Positions 1 through 8,029 of a stretch of DNA of 49,307 bases are shown one piece after another. The notes beneath the pieces were generated by a model. It worked only from the letters and a program-made list of their open reading frames with translations, did no database searches and had not been told where the DNA came from. This stretch comes from JABDGC01 sp964449835 (lineage in GTDB: Bacteria > Pseudomonadota > Gammaproteobacteria > DSM-16500). A program made the translations under genes and the position numbers. The stretch covers positions 1 to 49,307 of the forward strand of contig CAYVBZ010000005.1 of assembly GCA_964449835.1 (NCBI GenBank), read 5' to 3'. Position 1 is the stretch's first letter, and each line of letters begins with the position of its first letter.

Positions 1-858
1 CTTGGCCGTACCCCCGAAAATATTGTGGCCATTCGCCCAATGAAAGATGGCGTCATCGCCGATTTCTATGTCACCGAAAAGATGTTGCAGCATTTTATTC
101 ATAAGGTGCATGGAAACCGCTTCTTGCGTCCCAGCCCACGTGTTTTAGTTTCCGTGCCTTGTGGTTCCACCCAAGTGGAACGCCGTGCTATTCGTGAATC
201 TGCTATTAGCGCCGGTGCGCGAGAAGTCTTCCTTTTGGAAGAGCCGATGGCTGCTGCAATGGGTGCGGGCTTGCCAGTGGATGAACCCCGGGGCTCTTTG
301 GTCGTGGATATTGGGGGTGGAACGACTGAAGTGGCCATTATTTCTTTGAATGGTATTGTTTATTCTTCTTCAGTGCGTATTGGCGGGGACCGCTTCGATG
401 AGGCCATTGTGAGCTATGTCCGGCGTAATTATGGCGTCTTGATCGGGGAATCCACAGCCGAGAAAATCAAACATCAAATCGGCCTGGCCTACCCCACCTC
501 CGAAGTCTTGGAGATGGAAGTGCGAGGCAGAAACTTGGCGGAGGGCGTGCCGCGTAGCTTTACAATTAATAGCAATGAGATCTTGGAAGCTTTACAAGAA
601 CCCTTGTCGGGAATTATTGGCACGGTGCGTGCGGCGCTGGAACAAACGCCGCCTGAATTGGCCGCTGATATTGCCGAACGGGGCATGGTATTAACGGGGG
701 GAGGCGCTTTATTGCGCAATATAGATAGGTTGTTTATGGAAGAAACAGGCCTGCCTGTCATTGTGGCCGATGAGCCGTTAACCTGTGTTGCCCGAGGCGG
801 AGGCCGTGCCTTGGAAACCATGGATGCGGTGGGTGCGGATTTTCTTTTCAGGGAATAA
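1..858 (+). CDS. mreB: Rod shape-determining protein MreB, 5'-truncated by the window
   Basis: This is the C-terminal part of the bacterial actin homologue that forms membrane-associated filaments and directs lateral cell-wall synthesis. The reading frame is open from base 1 (it begins LGRTPENIVAIRPMKDGVI), so the true start lies upstream of the window; the GTG at 25 is an internal codon. The actin-fold phosphate-2 motif is visible as VDIGGGTTEVAI, and the adenosine-binding motif as VLTGGGALLRNID near the end. About 285 residues remain of the roughly 345 usual for MreB. mreC begins 10 bp after the stop and mreD follows, the classical mreBCD order. Identification is certain; only the start is missing. 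Confidence 0.97.
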   Translation, partial: LGRTPENIVAIRPMKDGVIADFYVTEKMLQHFIHKVHGNRFLRPSPRVLVSVPCGSTQVERRAIRESAISAGAREVFLLEEPMAAAMGAGLPVDEPRGSLVVDIGGGTTEVAIISLNGIVYSSSVRIGGDRFDEAIVSYVRRNYGVLIGESTAEKIKHQIGLAYPTSEVLEMEVRGRNLAEGVPRSFTINSNEILEALQEPLSGIIGTVRAALEQTPPELAADIAERGMVLTGGGALLRNIDRLFMEETGLPVIVADEPLTCVARGGGRALETMDAVGADFLFRE

Positions 859-867
859 TGAAAACCA

Positions 868-1734
868 TTGCGTAGATCGCCCATTGTAAGACCTCTTTTT
901 GCGGTGAAAGGATCGCAGCTGGGTTGGCGTGTGTTCCTGTTGCTGACTTGCGCCCTGGCTTTGATGATCTGTGATAAGTACCTGCCCGCGACGGAGCAAG
1001 TTCGGGCGGCAATCTCCCTGCCGCTTGCCCCTTTACAATTTATCGTCAGCGCTCCAATAGAAGGGATTGATAAGCTCAGCCATCTGCTGAGCACCCAGGA
1101 TACCCTGCATAAAGAGAATATGGACTTGCGGGCCGAGCAACTTTTGTTGAAAGCTCAGCTTCAGCGTTTGGCTGCAATTGAGTCTGAAAACAATCGCTTA
1201 AAAGGCTTAGTTCAATCTTCACAGCAGATTCATGGCAAGACCATCATTGCCCAACTCTTAGCCATTGATTCAGATCTCGCATTCCGTCAAATTGTCCTGG
1301 ACAAGGGCTCGCATCATGGCGTTTTTTTGGGACAACCGGTCGTCGATGCGAATGGTGTCATGGGACAAGTGATTCAAGTGAGCCCCTTGAGCAGCCGTGT
1401 CCTGCTAATCAATGATGCAAAAAGCGGAATTTCGGTTGAAAACGCCAGAAACGGGGTCCGTTCTATTGCGATGGGGGAGAGTTATTCGGGCCGTTTGCGC
1501 TTGGTCAATGTTCCCCAGACGGTTGATATTCAGCCTGGCGATATCTTTCTGACCTCAGGCTTAAGCGACCGCTATCCTGCTGGCTACCCCGTTGGGAAAG
1601 TCAGCTCAGTGACCCATGATCCGGGTTTGCCTTTTATGAGTATCATTCTGGAGCCTAGCGCGCATCTTGATCAAAGCCGGCAAGTATTGTTAGTTTGGCC
1701 TGGGAAGGCCTATGCTTCCCTAAAGGAGAAATAA
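868..1734 (+). CDS. mreC: Rod shape-determining protein MreC
   Basis: MreC is the bitopic inner-membrane protein that links MreB filaments to the periplasmic peptidoglycan synthases. The 288-residue product has a short basic N-terminus, one membrane segment at about residues 19-36, a coiled coil rich in Leu and Glu at about 75-112, and a periplasmic beta-domain after it, as in the family. The start is a TTG at 868. The ATG at 859 runs into a stop after five codons, and a GTG at 903 would cut into the cytoplasmic tail. The GGAA at 852-855 is rather distant for a ribosome site, so translation may depend on coupling to mreB. mreD follows after one base. Confidence 0.93.
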   Translation: MRRSPIVRPLFAVKGSQLGWRVFLLLTCALALMICDKYLPATEQVRAAISLPLAPLQFIVSAPIEGIDKLSHLLSTQDTLHKENMDLRAEQLLLKAQLQRLAAIESENNRLKGLVQSSQQIHGKTIIAQLLAIDSDLAFRQIVLDKGSHHGVFLGQPVVDANGVMGQVIQVSPLSSRVLLINDAKSGISVENARNGVRSIAMGESYSGRLRLVNVPQTVDIQPGDIFLTSGLSDRYPAGYPVGKVSSVTHDPGLPFMSIILEPSAHLDQSRQVLLVWPGKAYASLKEK

Positions 1735-1735
1735 A

Positions 1736-2233
1736 ATGCTGGATGATGAGCAACTGAAGGAAGTTCATCAATGGTTCACAGTGGGGGCCAGTCTCTGTGT
1801 GGCACTGATCTTGGCCCTTTTACCCATGCCTTCCTGGCTTGCGGCTTTGCGGCCTGCCTGGGTCTTGTTGGTCTTAATCTTTTGGTCTTTAAATTTACCG
1901 GGCCGCGTTAGCATTACACTGGCTTGGATTATGGGGCTGCTTTTGGATGTTTTAAATGGCACTTTGCTAGGAGAGCATTGCTTGGCCTTGACTGCCGTGA
2001 TTTATGTGACGACCAGACTCAATAATCAGTTGCGCATGTTTTCCTTGTTTCAGCAGGGAATGGCGGTCTGCTTGATGGTCTGGGTTTATCTCTTTATTTT
2101 ATTTTGCGTTCAAGGGTTTCTCGGTGCTTTGCCAGAGGGCTGGTTTTATTGGTTGTCGGCTTTAAGCAGCATGGTGCTTTGGCCTTGGGTTTTTGTTATT
2201 TTGCGTAACCGTTGTCATCGCTTTCAGGATTAA
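1736..2233 (+). CDS. mreD: Rod shape-determining protein MreD
   Basis: MreD is the integral inner-membrane partner of MreC in the elongasome. The 165-residue protein is strongly hydrophobic with about five membrane segments and few polar loops, and its length is typical of the family (about 160). The ATG at 1736 is preceded by a clear AAGGAGA at 1723-1729 inside the end of mreC, with a single base between the mreC stop and this start. Sequence conservation in MreD is low, so the call relies on size, hydrophobicity and position directly after mreBC. Confidence 0.9.
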   Translation: MLDDEQLKEVHQWFTVGASLCVALILALLPMPSWLAALRPAWVLLVLIFWSLNLPGRVSITLAWIMGLLLDVLNGTLLGEHCLALTAVIYVTTRLNNQLRMFSLFQQGMAVCLMVWVYLFILFCVQGFLGALPEGWFYWLSALSSMVLWPWVFVILRNRCHRFQD

Positions 2234-2237
2234 GGGG

Positions 2238-2264
2238 TTAGATTACCCCTCGGTATGTTATAAT
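2238..2264 (+). promoter_or_regulatory. Candidate extended -10 promoter before yhdP
   Basis: In the 72-bp gap between mreD and yhdP there is a perfect TATAAT at 2259-2264 preceded by TGT (extended -10, TGn). A TTAGAT at 2238-2243 is a weak -35 with 15-bp spacing. The predicted start is near 2271, giving a leader of about 35 nt for yhdP. This suggests that yhdP can be transcribed separately from mreBCD. Seen in the sequence; activity is inferred. Confidence 0.5.
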
Positions 2265-2305
2265 GGTGAAGACGGCTTCGGTAATGGTAACAAAGGCTTA
2301 ATATT

Positions 2306-5300
2306 TTGAAGATTTTTCCCAAAAAACTCATTTATGGGGTGTGGTATTTTTTTGCTGCAGCCTTAGTTCTGGCAGCTTTGTTAGTCATCGTTGCCCATCT
2401 TTTAACCCCACTTTTAAACCGGCACCGCCTCGATTTGGAGGCTTGGGCCTCGGAACGCCTGCAAGTGCCGATCACCATTGGAGAGGTCCATGCCGATTGG
2501 CGGGGAAATATACCAGAGCTGACACTGTCGCGGGTCGTGATTTTGGACAAGCAAACGCATCAGCCCGCTTTCGAAATTGATGAGCTCAAGTTTGGCTTCC
2601 AACTATTTTCCAGCCTTTGGCAGAGAAAAATTATTCCTGAGGACATCATTCTATCCGGCGCTGAAGTCACCGTTTTAGAAGACAATACCGGCCACTTGAC
2701 GATTAAGGACCTGCCCGAAGAGAAAGGGCTTCAGTATCAGTCTTATCAACTGACAAAAGTCCTAGACGTGATTTTTTCTCATCCTTATTTGTCTATGCGC
2801 AACGTCAGTGTGCATGTCCTCTTGCCCCACAGACAAAAGTATGAATTCAACATTAAAAAAGTGTCCTTGCTGAATCAAGGAGAGACACACAAAATCATTG
2901 GTAATTTTTTATTGAAGCAAGAAGTGCCTACTGAAGTGGATGCGCGCATCGAGTGGTTTGGTCAAGTTGATGATTTTGCGCATATCAAGGCCAAGGCTTA
3001 TTTAAACTTAGAGGGTTTGTCGCTCGGACAATGGTTGCAAGGAAAAAACCGTGTTTTGAACGGGCTTTTCTCTGGCTGGCAAATTCATCAAGGTCTGGGT
3101 GGCGTGGAGTTCTGGGTGCAGTGGGCCGATAATCGGCTGCAAGAAGTGCAATCGGTTTTTCAATGGTATGACCTCGAATTTTATTCGGAGTCGGATAAAA
3201 AAACCTATCCCATTGACCACTTAGGCGGCCATATTGGCTGGAAGCGTGAAGGTGATAAACAAATTTTTGCGGGGGACAATATTCTGATTAACTTCCCCAA
3301 CCATTTGTGGCCGGCCACTACTTTTTATTTGACCCTGGTCCCGAATGGGGAGCATGCGCAGACCGCTGGTTCTCCTGAGAATCAAGCGGAGGAAAACAAA
3401 CCGTCGTCGAGCGTTGCCGCCGCCGCTCCTGATGCTGCCCCCTTGAAGAAGGGCCTCGCCCTTGCGGAGGCAGGCGTTAAGAGGTCCTTTGTCAGCAATA
3501 GAACCTGGCGCTTAGAGGAGGCCCGCCTCGGCTTCCTGGATCTCGAGGATCTTTTACCCATTTTTTTGGCGAATTCTAGCCTGTCGCCGAATTGGCATAA
3601 GTTGCTTTCGGAGCGCCACCTGCAAGGCGTTCTGCAAAATCTTATTTTTTTCTGGAAAGGGGACCTGCGGGACTTTAGCCGATTGAGGTTTTCAGGTGAG
3701 TTTAAGGGCCTCAGTTTTAACGCCTGGCAAAAATGGCCTGGGATTATGAATATGGATGGCAGTTTAAACTGGGACCGCGGGGAGGGCAATCTTAAGGTTT
3801 TGAGCCGCAAATTGTCTTTGAGCCTGCCCACCCTGTTCGAAGGGCCGCTTTTCCTGGACCAGGCACAAGGTCTGGTCGATTTTGAATATAGTCAGGATGA
3901 GGGTTGGTCTTTTCAAGCAAGCCAAGTCAACTTGTCGAATGCGGATTTCAAAATTGATGGCATGGCGCAAATGATCTTTCCCTCACAGGAGTCACCTACC
4001 TTGGACTTGGAGGCCAATTTTTCTCTGGCCAAAGTAACACAAGTCAGTAAATACCTTCCTTCACGGATAATGGATCCTGGTTTGGTCGTTTGGCTGAAGG
4101 ATGCTTTTTTAAAAGGCCGTATTGAGAGCGGCAAGGTCTTAATCCAAGGAAAGCTTGACCAATTTCCCTTTGACCCTGCTGAAATGAAGCAAGAAGAGGG
4201 CGGTAAATTTGAAGTCACGGGTGAGCTAAGAAATATAGACTTCCATTATGCTCCCGAATGGCCGCTGCTGCAGCAGGCGAATGGCCGCTTGCTTTTTTCT
4301 GGCCGTTCCATGACGGCAACCATTGATACAGGATCGATTTTGGATATTCCAGTGAGGCAGGTCACTGGCACCATTCCTTATCTTGGAGAGGGCCAAGCTC
4401 AGATTGTCAACCTTCAGGCTAAACTAGAAACTGATTTATCAGATGGAATGGACTTTATCCATCAAAGTCCTTTAGAAGAAGCCTTTGGCAAGAGTTTGTC
4501 AGCTTTGGAACTGACAGGCCCTCTAAAGCTTGCGCTTTCACTTTCTATTCCAGTGGCCAAACCTGAAAATACCAAGGTCCTAGGAAAGGCGGAAGTACAT
4601 CAGGCTACGCTGAGTTTACCGGATTGGAAGCTCGATCTGGATCAAGTGAGTGGCAATTTTCAATTCACTGAGCAAGACTTAAGTGCCAAGGCCCTCCATG
4701 GCCTTTTTTGGGGAGAACCGGCTTCTTTGAGTTTTTCGACGGTTACGCCGCTCAAGGGTAAGCCTTCCTATCTGCAAGCGGTGGTCAATGGGAATATTAA
4801 TATGACCAAGCTACAGGACACCTTTAAGCTTTCATTGTCTCAGTTTCTTTCCGGTTCGACCGCCTTCCGTGCGAAGTTAAAACTGTATCACTCGCCTGCG
4901 ATGAACAATGAAGTTTATTTTTCCTCGAATCTACTTGGCATTGCACTCGATCTTCCCGCGCCTTTTGGAAAGCGCAGTGAAATGAAACGCGAATTGACGC
5001 TTAATTTTCTGATTCAGGAAGGACCTGGTTTTAAAACACAACTCAAGTATGACGACTTGATCCAGGCACAACTCAATATTCGGCAAGAACAGAATTATCG
5101 CATCATTGATGTGGATAGCAGTCAGGTGAAAGGCAGGGTCATGTTTGCTTATCCTTTTAATTCCAAAACACCCATTGAGGCGGACTTGGTGCGCTTGGTG
5201 ATCAATGCAGGAAATGCGCAGACTATTGCTTCCCTCAATCCTGCTTCGGTGCCCCCTTTGAATATCAGCACGCAGCAATTTATTTATGGGAACCGAAATC

Positions 5301-6088
5301 TGGGCACCTTAGACTTGATCACGATACCGCGTGCAAGGGGCATGATCATTCAGGATTTTAGTTTGACTGCGCCTGATTATCACTTCCAATCGAAGGGCCA
5401 ATGGACGGGGTCGGGACAAGCGCAACAAAGTCAATTGCGGGGAACGATTGAGGCCACTCAAGTGAAGCGTTTCATGGACCGTCTCGGATTTTCCTTGCGG
5501 AGCCTGATTGTGGACAAGGGAAAGGCCGCGTTTGATTTGCATTGGAAGGGCGCGCCTTATAGTTTTAACTTGGCCACGCTTTCGGGAGGTTTTTCCTTTG
5601 CTTTAGAAAAAGGAAGAATCATTAATTTAAGTGAATCGGAAAAAAACAAAATGGACTTGGGCCGCATGCTCAGTTTATTTAGCTTGCAGACTATTCCGCG
5701 GCGTTTAAGTTTGGACTTTAGCGATCTAGTTGAGCAAGGCTATAGTTTCGATTTTATGCGCGGTGATTTTTCACTCAAACAGGGCAGTGCCTTTACGCAG
5801 AAAGAGGCAGTCTTAGATGGGCCTGTCGCTCATGTCGCTGCCAAGGGACGCATCGGCTTGCTTTCGCAGGACTATGATTTAATTTTGAGTGTTTCCCCCC
5901 ATGTGACGGAAAGTCTGCCGGTTGTTGCTGGCGCCTTGACCCTGAATCCCTTTGTCGGTGCAGCCGCTTGGGTCGTTAATAAGGTTGTTTTGAGCAAAGA
6001 GGTGTCGCGAGTTGTTACGCATGATTACAAGGTCACAGGGCCTTGGAGTGCGCCGGTTTGGCGTTCCGTTTCGGGCAAGGGTTCCTAA
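2306..6088 (+). CDS. yhdP: YhdP family protein (AsmA/TamB-like, phospholipid transport)
   Basis: The 1260-residue product matches the length of E. coli YhdP (about 1266) and its place after mreBCD. YhdP is one of the AsmA-like bridge proteins implicated in moving phospholipids from the inner to the outer membrane. One N-terminal membrane anchor is visible at about residues 10-32. It is followed by a very long periplasmic region of amphipathic beta-strands and a C-terminal DUF3971/AsmA-like part that ends with the typical LNPFVGAAAWVVNKV stretch and a KVTGPWSAPVW motif. A low-complexity Ser/Pro/Ala segment lies at about residues 350-385. The start is a TTG at 2306, chosen because the anchor begins immediately after it. 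The maf and rng genes found between mreD and yhdP in enterics are missing here. The last 210 bp are overlapped antisense by the next gene. Confidence 0.9.
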   Translation: MKIFPKKLIYGVWYFFAAALVLAALLVIVAHLLTPLLNRHRLDLEAWASERLQVPITIGEVHADWRGNIPELTLSRVVILDKQTHQPAFEIDELKFGFQLFSSLWQRKIIPEDIILSGAEVTVLEDNTGHLTIKDLPEEKGLQYQSYQLTKVLDVIFSHPYLSMRNVSVHVLLPHRQKYEFNIKKVSLLNQGETHKIIGNFLLKQEVPTEVDARIEWFGQVDDFAHIKAKAYLNLEGLSLGQWLQGKNRVLNGLFSGWQIHQGLGGVEFWVQWADNRLQEVQSVFQWYDLEFYSESDKKTYPIDHLGGHIGWKREGDKQIFAGDNILINFPNHLWPATTFYLTLVPNGEHAQTAGSPENQAEENKPSSSVAAAAPDAAPLKKGLALAEAGVKRSFVSNRTWRLEEARLGFLDLEDLLPIFLANSSLSPNWHKLLSERHLQGVLQNLIFFWKGDLRDFSRLRFSGEFKGLSFNAWQKWPGIMNMDGSLNWDRGEGNLKVLSRKLSLSLPTLFEGPLFLDQAQGLVDFEYSQDEGWSFQASQVNLSNADFKIDGMAQMIFPSQESPTLDLEANFSLAKVTQVSKYLPSRIMDPGLVVWLKDAFLKGRIESGKVLIQGKLDQFPFDPAEMKQEEGGKFEVTGELRNIDFHYAPEWPLLQQANGRLLFSGRSMTATIDTGSILDIPVRQVTGTIPYLGEGQAQIVNLQAKLETDLSDGMDFIHQSPLEEAFGKSLSALELTGPLKLALSLSIPVAKPENTKVLGKAEVHQATLSLPDWKLDLDQVSGNFQFTEQDLSAKALHGLFWGEPASLSFSTVTPLKGKPSYLQAVVNGNINMTKLQDTFKLSLSQFLSGSTAFRAKLKLYHSPAMNNEVYFSSNLLGIALDLPAPFGKRSEMKRELTLNFLIQEGPGFKTQLKYDDLIQAQLNIRQEQNYRIIDVDSSQVKGRVMFAYPFNSKTPIEADLVRLVINAGNAQTIASLNPASVPPLNISTQQFIYGNRNLGTLDLITIPRARGMIIQDFSLTAPDYHFQSKGQWTGSGQAQQSQLRGTIEATQVKRFMDRLGFSLRSLIVDKGKAAFDLHWKGAPYSFNLATLSGGFSFALEKGRIINLSESEKNKMDLGRMLSLFSLQTIPRRLSLDFSDLVEQGYSFDFMRGDFSLKQGSAFTQKEAVLDGPVAHVAAKGRIGLLSQDYDLILSVSPHVTESLPVVAGALTLNPFVGAAAWVVNKVVLSKEVSRVVTHDYKVTGPWSAPVWRSVSGKGS

Positions 6089-7057
6089 GCCTTCATTCGT
6101 AGTGGAGAGCTCGGCCATCAAAGCGAGCTGCGTTTCGGCGGTGGAGGAAATTTCTTTTTGTTTGTAAATGGCTGCTTTTTTTTCTAGCTCTTCATCCGTG
6201 TCCGGCCCGCGGGGCCTAAAAAAATAATCTTGCATTTTTTTAGGCCATTTGCCGGACAGGTCATAGCCAAATAACACGCCATGAATACTGGTTGCTAAGA
6301 GCAGGGAGACACCGATCATGATGGTGGCTGGAGAAAGGGCCATGATGAGGCCTGCTAGAGTGAGCAAGACAATGCCGGTATTATAGATTTTTAGCCCTAG
6401 ATCAGCGTTCCGCTGAATATTTTGATTAGCGCTTACGAGCATGGCGCACTCTAATTCCGCTAATCTGAGGTTGTCTTTGTCTTTGAGTGCGTCCGGGTCC
6501 TTTTTTCGGAATTGCTTATACTTTTCGAGGCGGCCATCCAGGGCAAGCAGGCTGTAGAAGGCTTGTTGTTCCAGTTTGAATACTTTCCTTTCTTGTTTCC
6601 ATGGGCCTGCCAGTTTATTTTTGAGGGCGACGGCGATAAACCAAGAGCCTAAAATGAGATTTGCGGACATGTTTGCCAGTGCAAAGGTCACACCAAAAAC
6701 GGGCACAACAATGGCTGCAATGCCTAAACCCACGCCGCCAAGTCCAACCAGCAGGGAGAGCGCGCGTGTCCAAGTTCCTTGCGAGGTGGAAAGCGTTTGA
6801 TATAGAAGTTTGAGGCCGCTGATGATGCGCGCTACGGGTGAAATGTAATTGCTCACTCTTAGGAGGAGCAGTGGAAATTTAGAGATGAACCTGGGGGCCA
6901 TGGTATATAAAAAACCAACCCAAGAGCCATAGTGGCGCACCAAGTTGAAGAGCTGATTGGCTTTATGAGACAACCAGTCAAAAATACGTTTAAATAAAGC
7001 GGTGTTTGAATTCTGACCAAAATCCTGGTCTGTCCGTGTATTCATGACAACACTCAT
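5879..7057 (-). CDS. Unknown multi-pass membrane protein, 3' end antisense to yhdP
   Basis: I do not recognise this 392-residue protein. It shows two hydrophobic hairpins, at about residues 97-145 and 225-268, which probably give four membrane segments. They are separated by a charged helical stretch (about 150-215) rich in Lys, Glu and Leu, and a polar tail follows. The part up to about residue 320 looks like genuine protein. The last roughly 70 residues, rich in Arg, Asn and Thr, are antisense to the end of yhdP and look non-native. A shift of one frame near 6095 would bring a TAG almost exactly at the yhdP stop, so the tail may be a frameshift product or run-on. The start is ATG 7057; ATG 7045 is the alternative, and neither has a strong ribosome site. 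Function unknown. Confidence 0.7.
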   Translation of the reverse strand: MSVVMNTRTDQDFGQNSNTALFKRIFDWLSHKANQLFNLVRHYGSWVGFLYTMAPRFISKFPLLLLRVSNYISPVARIISGLKLLYQTLSTSQGTWTRALSLLVGLGGVGLGIAAIVVPVFGVTFALANMSANLILGSWFIAVALKNKLAGPWKQERKVFKLEQQAFYSLLALDGRLEKYKQFRKKDPDALKDKDNLRLAELECAMLVSANQNIQRNADLGLKIYNTGIVLLTLAGLIMALSPATIMIGVSLLLATSIHGVLFGYDLSGKWPKKMQDYFFRPRGPDTDEELEKKAAIYKQKEISSTAETQLALMAELSTTNEGLGTLARNGTPNRRTPRPCDLVIMRNNSRHLFAQNNLINDPSGCTDKGIQGQGASNNRQTFRHMGGNTQN

Positions 7058-7094
7058 TATTATTGATAAGCTCTTGCTTAAGATTCAAATTATA

Positions 7095-7125
7095 TTTCCC
7101 ACGGGGAATGAATCCCCGTGGGAAA
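7095..7125. repeat. Perfect 13-bp palindrome in the divergent intergenic region
   Basis: The arms TTTCCCACGGGGA (7095-7107) and TCCCCGTGGGAAA (7113-7125) pair perfectly around a 5-nt loop. No T-run follows on either strand, so it is not a standard intrinsic terminator. It lies between the divergent starts of the unknown membrane protein and cvpA, 30-120 bp from each. Its core GGGGAATGAATCCCC recurs in reverse complement at 47499-47513. It could be an operator, an mRNA hairpin or a dispersed repeat. Confidence 0.6.
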
Positions 7126-7246
7126 CCAATTCTATGTGTGCTAAGTTAATAAATACTTAAAACTATCTTAAGCTTTCCTTAAAAACATGGTAAATTTTAA
7201 GATTAGGTAGATTCACTAGAATAACCAATTTAGCGGGAAGCTCAAA

Positions 7247-8029
7247 ATGGCCACATTTAACGGATTGGATTATGCAATTTTTGTTCTGCTTTTTCTTTCA
7301 GTCGCAATTGGTGTCGCTCGTGGTTTTGTCAAAGAAGTCATTTCTTTAATCGCCTGGGTCGCGGCCTTCGTTATTGCAACCTTGTATTCCATTAAATTAG
7401 CTTCTTTATTTCCGAGCGCGGCAGAGCATGCCGCAGGTGCGAATCCTATTGAGTCAGTTTCGCTGATTGCAATTGGAATCTCTTACCTGCTGCTCTTTTT
7501 TGGCATTTTAATTTGTGGCTCAATCGTTAAGCTGATCGTGAACTCTATGGTAGAAGGTGGCGGTTTGAGCCTGCTTAACCGGCTTTTGGGCGCTATTTTT
7601 GGCTTGGCCCGCGGCTGTTTCATTGTGATGATTGCTCTCTTCTTCCTCACCTTTACTGCTTTAGTAACCCATGCTTTATGGAAAGATTCAAAAATGGTCG
7701 GTGTTTTTAATCCAGGGGTAAAATGGCTAAGTCATTTGTCGCAGCCTTATCTTGCTCAAATCGAAGCGAAAATGAAGAAAACGGCCAAAAATTTAAATCA
7801 GGAAGACCTGAGTGACGTCATTAAAACCAAGCCCAGTAATCCAGGGCCTGTGGAAACAGCGCCAGTGATGAGCGCGCCTTCGACAGCGGCGCCGGCAACT
7901 TTGGCCCCCCCAGCGGCTTCAATGCCAGCAGTAGTCTCTACGCCTCCTGCAGCGGTCTCTACGCCTCCTGTGGTTTCAACGCCGAAAGAGGCCCCCGCTA
8001 CTCCGCAAACCGTTCCACAAAAACCGTAA
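7247..8029 (+). CDS. cvpA: CvpA family inner-membrane protein with Pro/Ala-rich tail
   Basis: The first 165 residues match the CvpA family (colicin V production protein). The N-terminus carries the typical LDYAIFVLLFLSVAIG and RGFVKEVISLIAW stretches, and there are four membrane segments at about 8-25, 32-50, 66-92 and 105-130. CvpA is an inner-membrane protein linked to envelope homeostasis and, in E. coli, co-transcribed with purF; purF is not adjacent here. The cytoplasmic or periplasmic tail from about residue 190 is extended and made of Pro, Ala, Ser, Thr and Val, with VSTPP repeats; usual CvpA proteins are only about 160-180 residues. The ATG at 7247 is preceded by AGCGGGAAG. The 3' end overlaps the convergent prpD by 32 bp. 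Confidence 0.85.
   Translation: MATFNGLDYAIFVLLFLSVAIGVARGFVKEVISLIAWVAAFVIATLYSIKLASLFPSAAEHAAGANPIESVSLIAIGISYLLLFFGILICGSIVKLIVNSMVEGGGLSLLNRLLGAIFGLARGCFIVMIALFFLTFTALVTHALWKDSKMVGVFNPGVKWLSHLSQPYLAQIEAKMKKTAKNLNQEDLSDVIKTKPSNPGPVETAPVMSAPSTAAPATLAPPAASMPAVVSTPPAAVSTPPVVSTPKEAPATPQTVPQKP

Noticed and set aside
489..1094. 201-codon frame antisense to mreB/mreC
   Set aside because: It crosses the mreB-mreC boundary on the opposite strand and shows no protein-like features.
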